The notes beneath the pieces are model-generated. The model did not search any database, was not told the DNA's origin, and saw only the letters and a program-made list of their open reading frames with translations. A stretch of 36,140 nucleotides of DNA from an uncultured Methanobrevibacter sp. (lineage in GTDB: Archaea; Methanobacteriota; Methanobacteria; Methanobacteriales; Methanobacteriaceae). The stretch is from positions 1 to 36,140 of the forward strand of contig ONQL01000012.1 of the NCBI GenBank assembly GCA_900319985.1, written 5' to 3'. Positions 35,128-36,140 of this stretch are shown here, in pieces. Numbering within the stretch: position 1 is the first letter of the stretch; every line of letters begins with the position of its first letter. The position numbers and the translations under genes were made by a program.

Positions 35128-35140
35128 AAACAATATTGAA

Positions 35141-35983
35141 GTGCTGCCTACACTTATAGCCAAGGATTTGGTTAAACGCTATGGGGACAAATCAAAGTTT
35201 TTAATTACACTTATTGACACTGCCGGAAATCCTGTTGCAAATGCAAATATTTCAATGAAGATAGATGGCATATCATATAGCCGACCAACCGATAAAAACG
35301 GAAAGGCCAGCCTGGACATCAATCAAAAACCTGGAAAATATGTGCTGACTGCCGTCGATTCAATTACAGGACTTGAAATGTCCTATGACATTACCGTTCT
35401 TCAACCCAAAAAGTCCACTCCAAAGATTGTGGCCAATAAGAAAACATTCAAGATAACCACCAAAACCAAGAAGTACGCAATTGCTTTAAAGGACAATGCA
35501 GGTAAGCCAATCGGGAATGGGAAAGTCACCTTGAAAGTTGGAGGAAAAACTTACAAGGCCACCACCAACTCCAAGGGAAAGGCCACATTTAAAATCACCG
35601 GTCTTTCGAAGAAGGGAAGCTATAAGGCAACTGTGGCATACAACGGCAACATCATGTATAACAAGGCAACCAAAACAGTTAAAATTAGCGTTATAAAAGA
35701 AACTCCAAAACTGACCGCCAAAGCAAAGACTTTCAAAAAATCAGTTAAAACCAAAAAATACCCAGTAACCTTAAAAACCAGTCAGAACAGGGCAATCAAA
35801 AATGCCAAGCTTTCCCTGAAAGTCAACGGCAAGACTTACTTTTCTAAAACCAATGCTAAAGGTCAGGCAACATTTAAAATTACCAAACTGGCCAAAAAAG
35901 GCAATTATGGTGCATTGGTTAAGTATGCAGGAAGTAAGTATTACAATGCCCAGACTGTGAAAGCTAAAATTACCGTTAAGTAA
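35141..35983 (+). CDS. Ig-like C-terminal part of the same adhesin
   Basis: A 280-residue frame of Ig-like repeats, probably not an independent gene. The GTG at 35141 has no ribosome site, and the frame is open back past 35100 (RYANFTAEN). Three repeats each carry the pattern 'K-T-KT-Y---LKDN-G-PI-N--V-LKV-GKTY-A-T-SKGKATFKI-L'. The last ends VKAKITVK and TAA. This tail is rich in Lys and Tyr like the tails at 13523 and 17462. Joining to the upstream frame needs removal of one base near 35101-35105 (AACCCGC). Confidence 0.7.
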   Translation: MLPTLIAKDLVKRYGDKSKFLITLIDTAGNPVANANISMKIDGISYSRPTDKNGKASLDINQKPGKYVLTAVDSITGLEMSYDITVLQPKKSTPKIVANKKTFKITTKTKKYAIALKDNAGKPIGNGKVTLKVGGKTYKATTNSKGKATFKITGLSKKGSYKATVAYNGNIMYNKATKTVKISVIKETPKLTAKAKTFKKSVKTKKYPVTLKTSQNRAIKNAKLSLKVNGKTYFSKTNAKGQATFKITKLAKKGNYGALVKYAGSKYYNAQTVKAKITVK

Positions 35984-36011
35984 CTTGCTTCGGCAGTTAC
36001 TTATCTTTTTT
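35978..36011 (+). terminator. hairpin terminator overlapping the adhesin stop codon
   Basis: AAGTAACTTGC - TTCG - GCAGTTACTT (one bulged T), with the stop TAA at 35981-35983 inside the stem, followed by ATCTTTTTT. Confidence 0.7.
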
Positions 36012-36054
36012 CTATACATTCACTTGTATTGGTGCACTATTTTTTATCTTTAAA

Positions 36055-36097
36055 ATGCAAGAATACCACAACTTCTGCAAGTTGTGGATGAATTGCA
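36055..36097. repeat. two-level inverted repeat
   Basis: Perfect 9-bp stem CCACAACTT / AAGTTGTGG with a CTGC loop (36066-36087), enclosed by TGCAA (36055-36059) and TTGCA (36093-36097). No T-run follows at once. Role unknown. Confidence 0.5.
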
Positions 36098-36140
36098 CTA
36101 TGGGGTGTACTGTCTTTTTTAATTAATTTTATTGTGTTTT

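Overview
The window looks like a piece of a gut or rumen methanogen chromosome, most likely Methanobrevibacter or a close relative in Methanobacteriales. It is AT-rich and has archaeal TATA boxes (often CTTTATATA) and strong GGAGG / GGTGAT ribosome binding sites. Adhesin-like secreted proteins carry beta-helix and lysine-rich Ig-like repeats, one with a papain-like domain, and there are DUF308 membrane proteins and EFR1-type flavodoxin/ferredoxin fusions. The genus is inferred from gene style; no rRNA or tRNA gene was seen.

Region 1 (1-13469) is mostly housekeeping and metabolism: a partial hydrolase end, an EFR1 ferredoxin, a DUF308 protein, a cysteine synthase-like PLP enzyme, a frameshifted GNAT acetyltransferase, and a two-repeat winged-helix protein. 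These are followed by an AGCS amino-acid symporter, SurE, a B12-binding radical SAM enzyme, a CytX/CodB-type permease and an aldo/keto reductase. It ends with a compact group of a HIRAN-like protein, an overlapping ARPP-1 (DUF6569-like) protein and a spore-photoproduct-lyase-like radical SAM protein. That group could be a DNA-damage or stress module.

Region 2 (13484-20537) has a secreted beta-helix adhesin, a MetX-like alpha/beta hydrolase that has lost its catalytic residues, an Old Yellow Enzyme, and a decayed adhesin tail. It also has a secreted protein with an apparent M14 carboxypeptidase site, a GNAT acetyltransferase, a second DUF308 protein and a voltage-sensor-type potassium channel.

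Region 3 (20823-29880) is the plastic part. An amidohydrolase is followed by a block [amidohydrolase 3' end - structured element with its own promoter - tiny membrane ORF - queuosine-precursor transporter] that occurs twice, about 2.9 kb apart. In copy 1 the transporter is broken. In copy 2 the amidohydrolase is a scrap, but the tiny ORF and transporter are intact. A stretch of about 230 bp in the block is about 96% identical between copies, while its surroundings have drifted much further. That stretch holds a perfect archaeal promoter and conserved stems, and it is the best candidate in this window for an undescribed structured RNA. Between the copies sits a secreted Ig-like protein. Beyond copy 2 lie a Cas1 C-terminal remnant with no array or partner genes, a BRO/DinD-like tail, and an AAA ATPase (DUF4143 type) under a promoter with four ACTAGT sites.

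Region 4 (29879-36140) has a DHA2-family MFS exporter, a small degraded ORF, a two-gene unit (46-aa Cys-motif protein plus a membrane protein), and a large adhesin with a papain-like protease domain. A one-base frameshift separates that adhesin's Ig-like tail from the rest.
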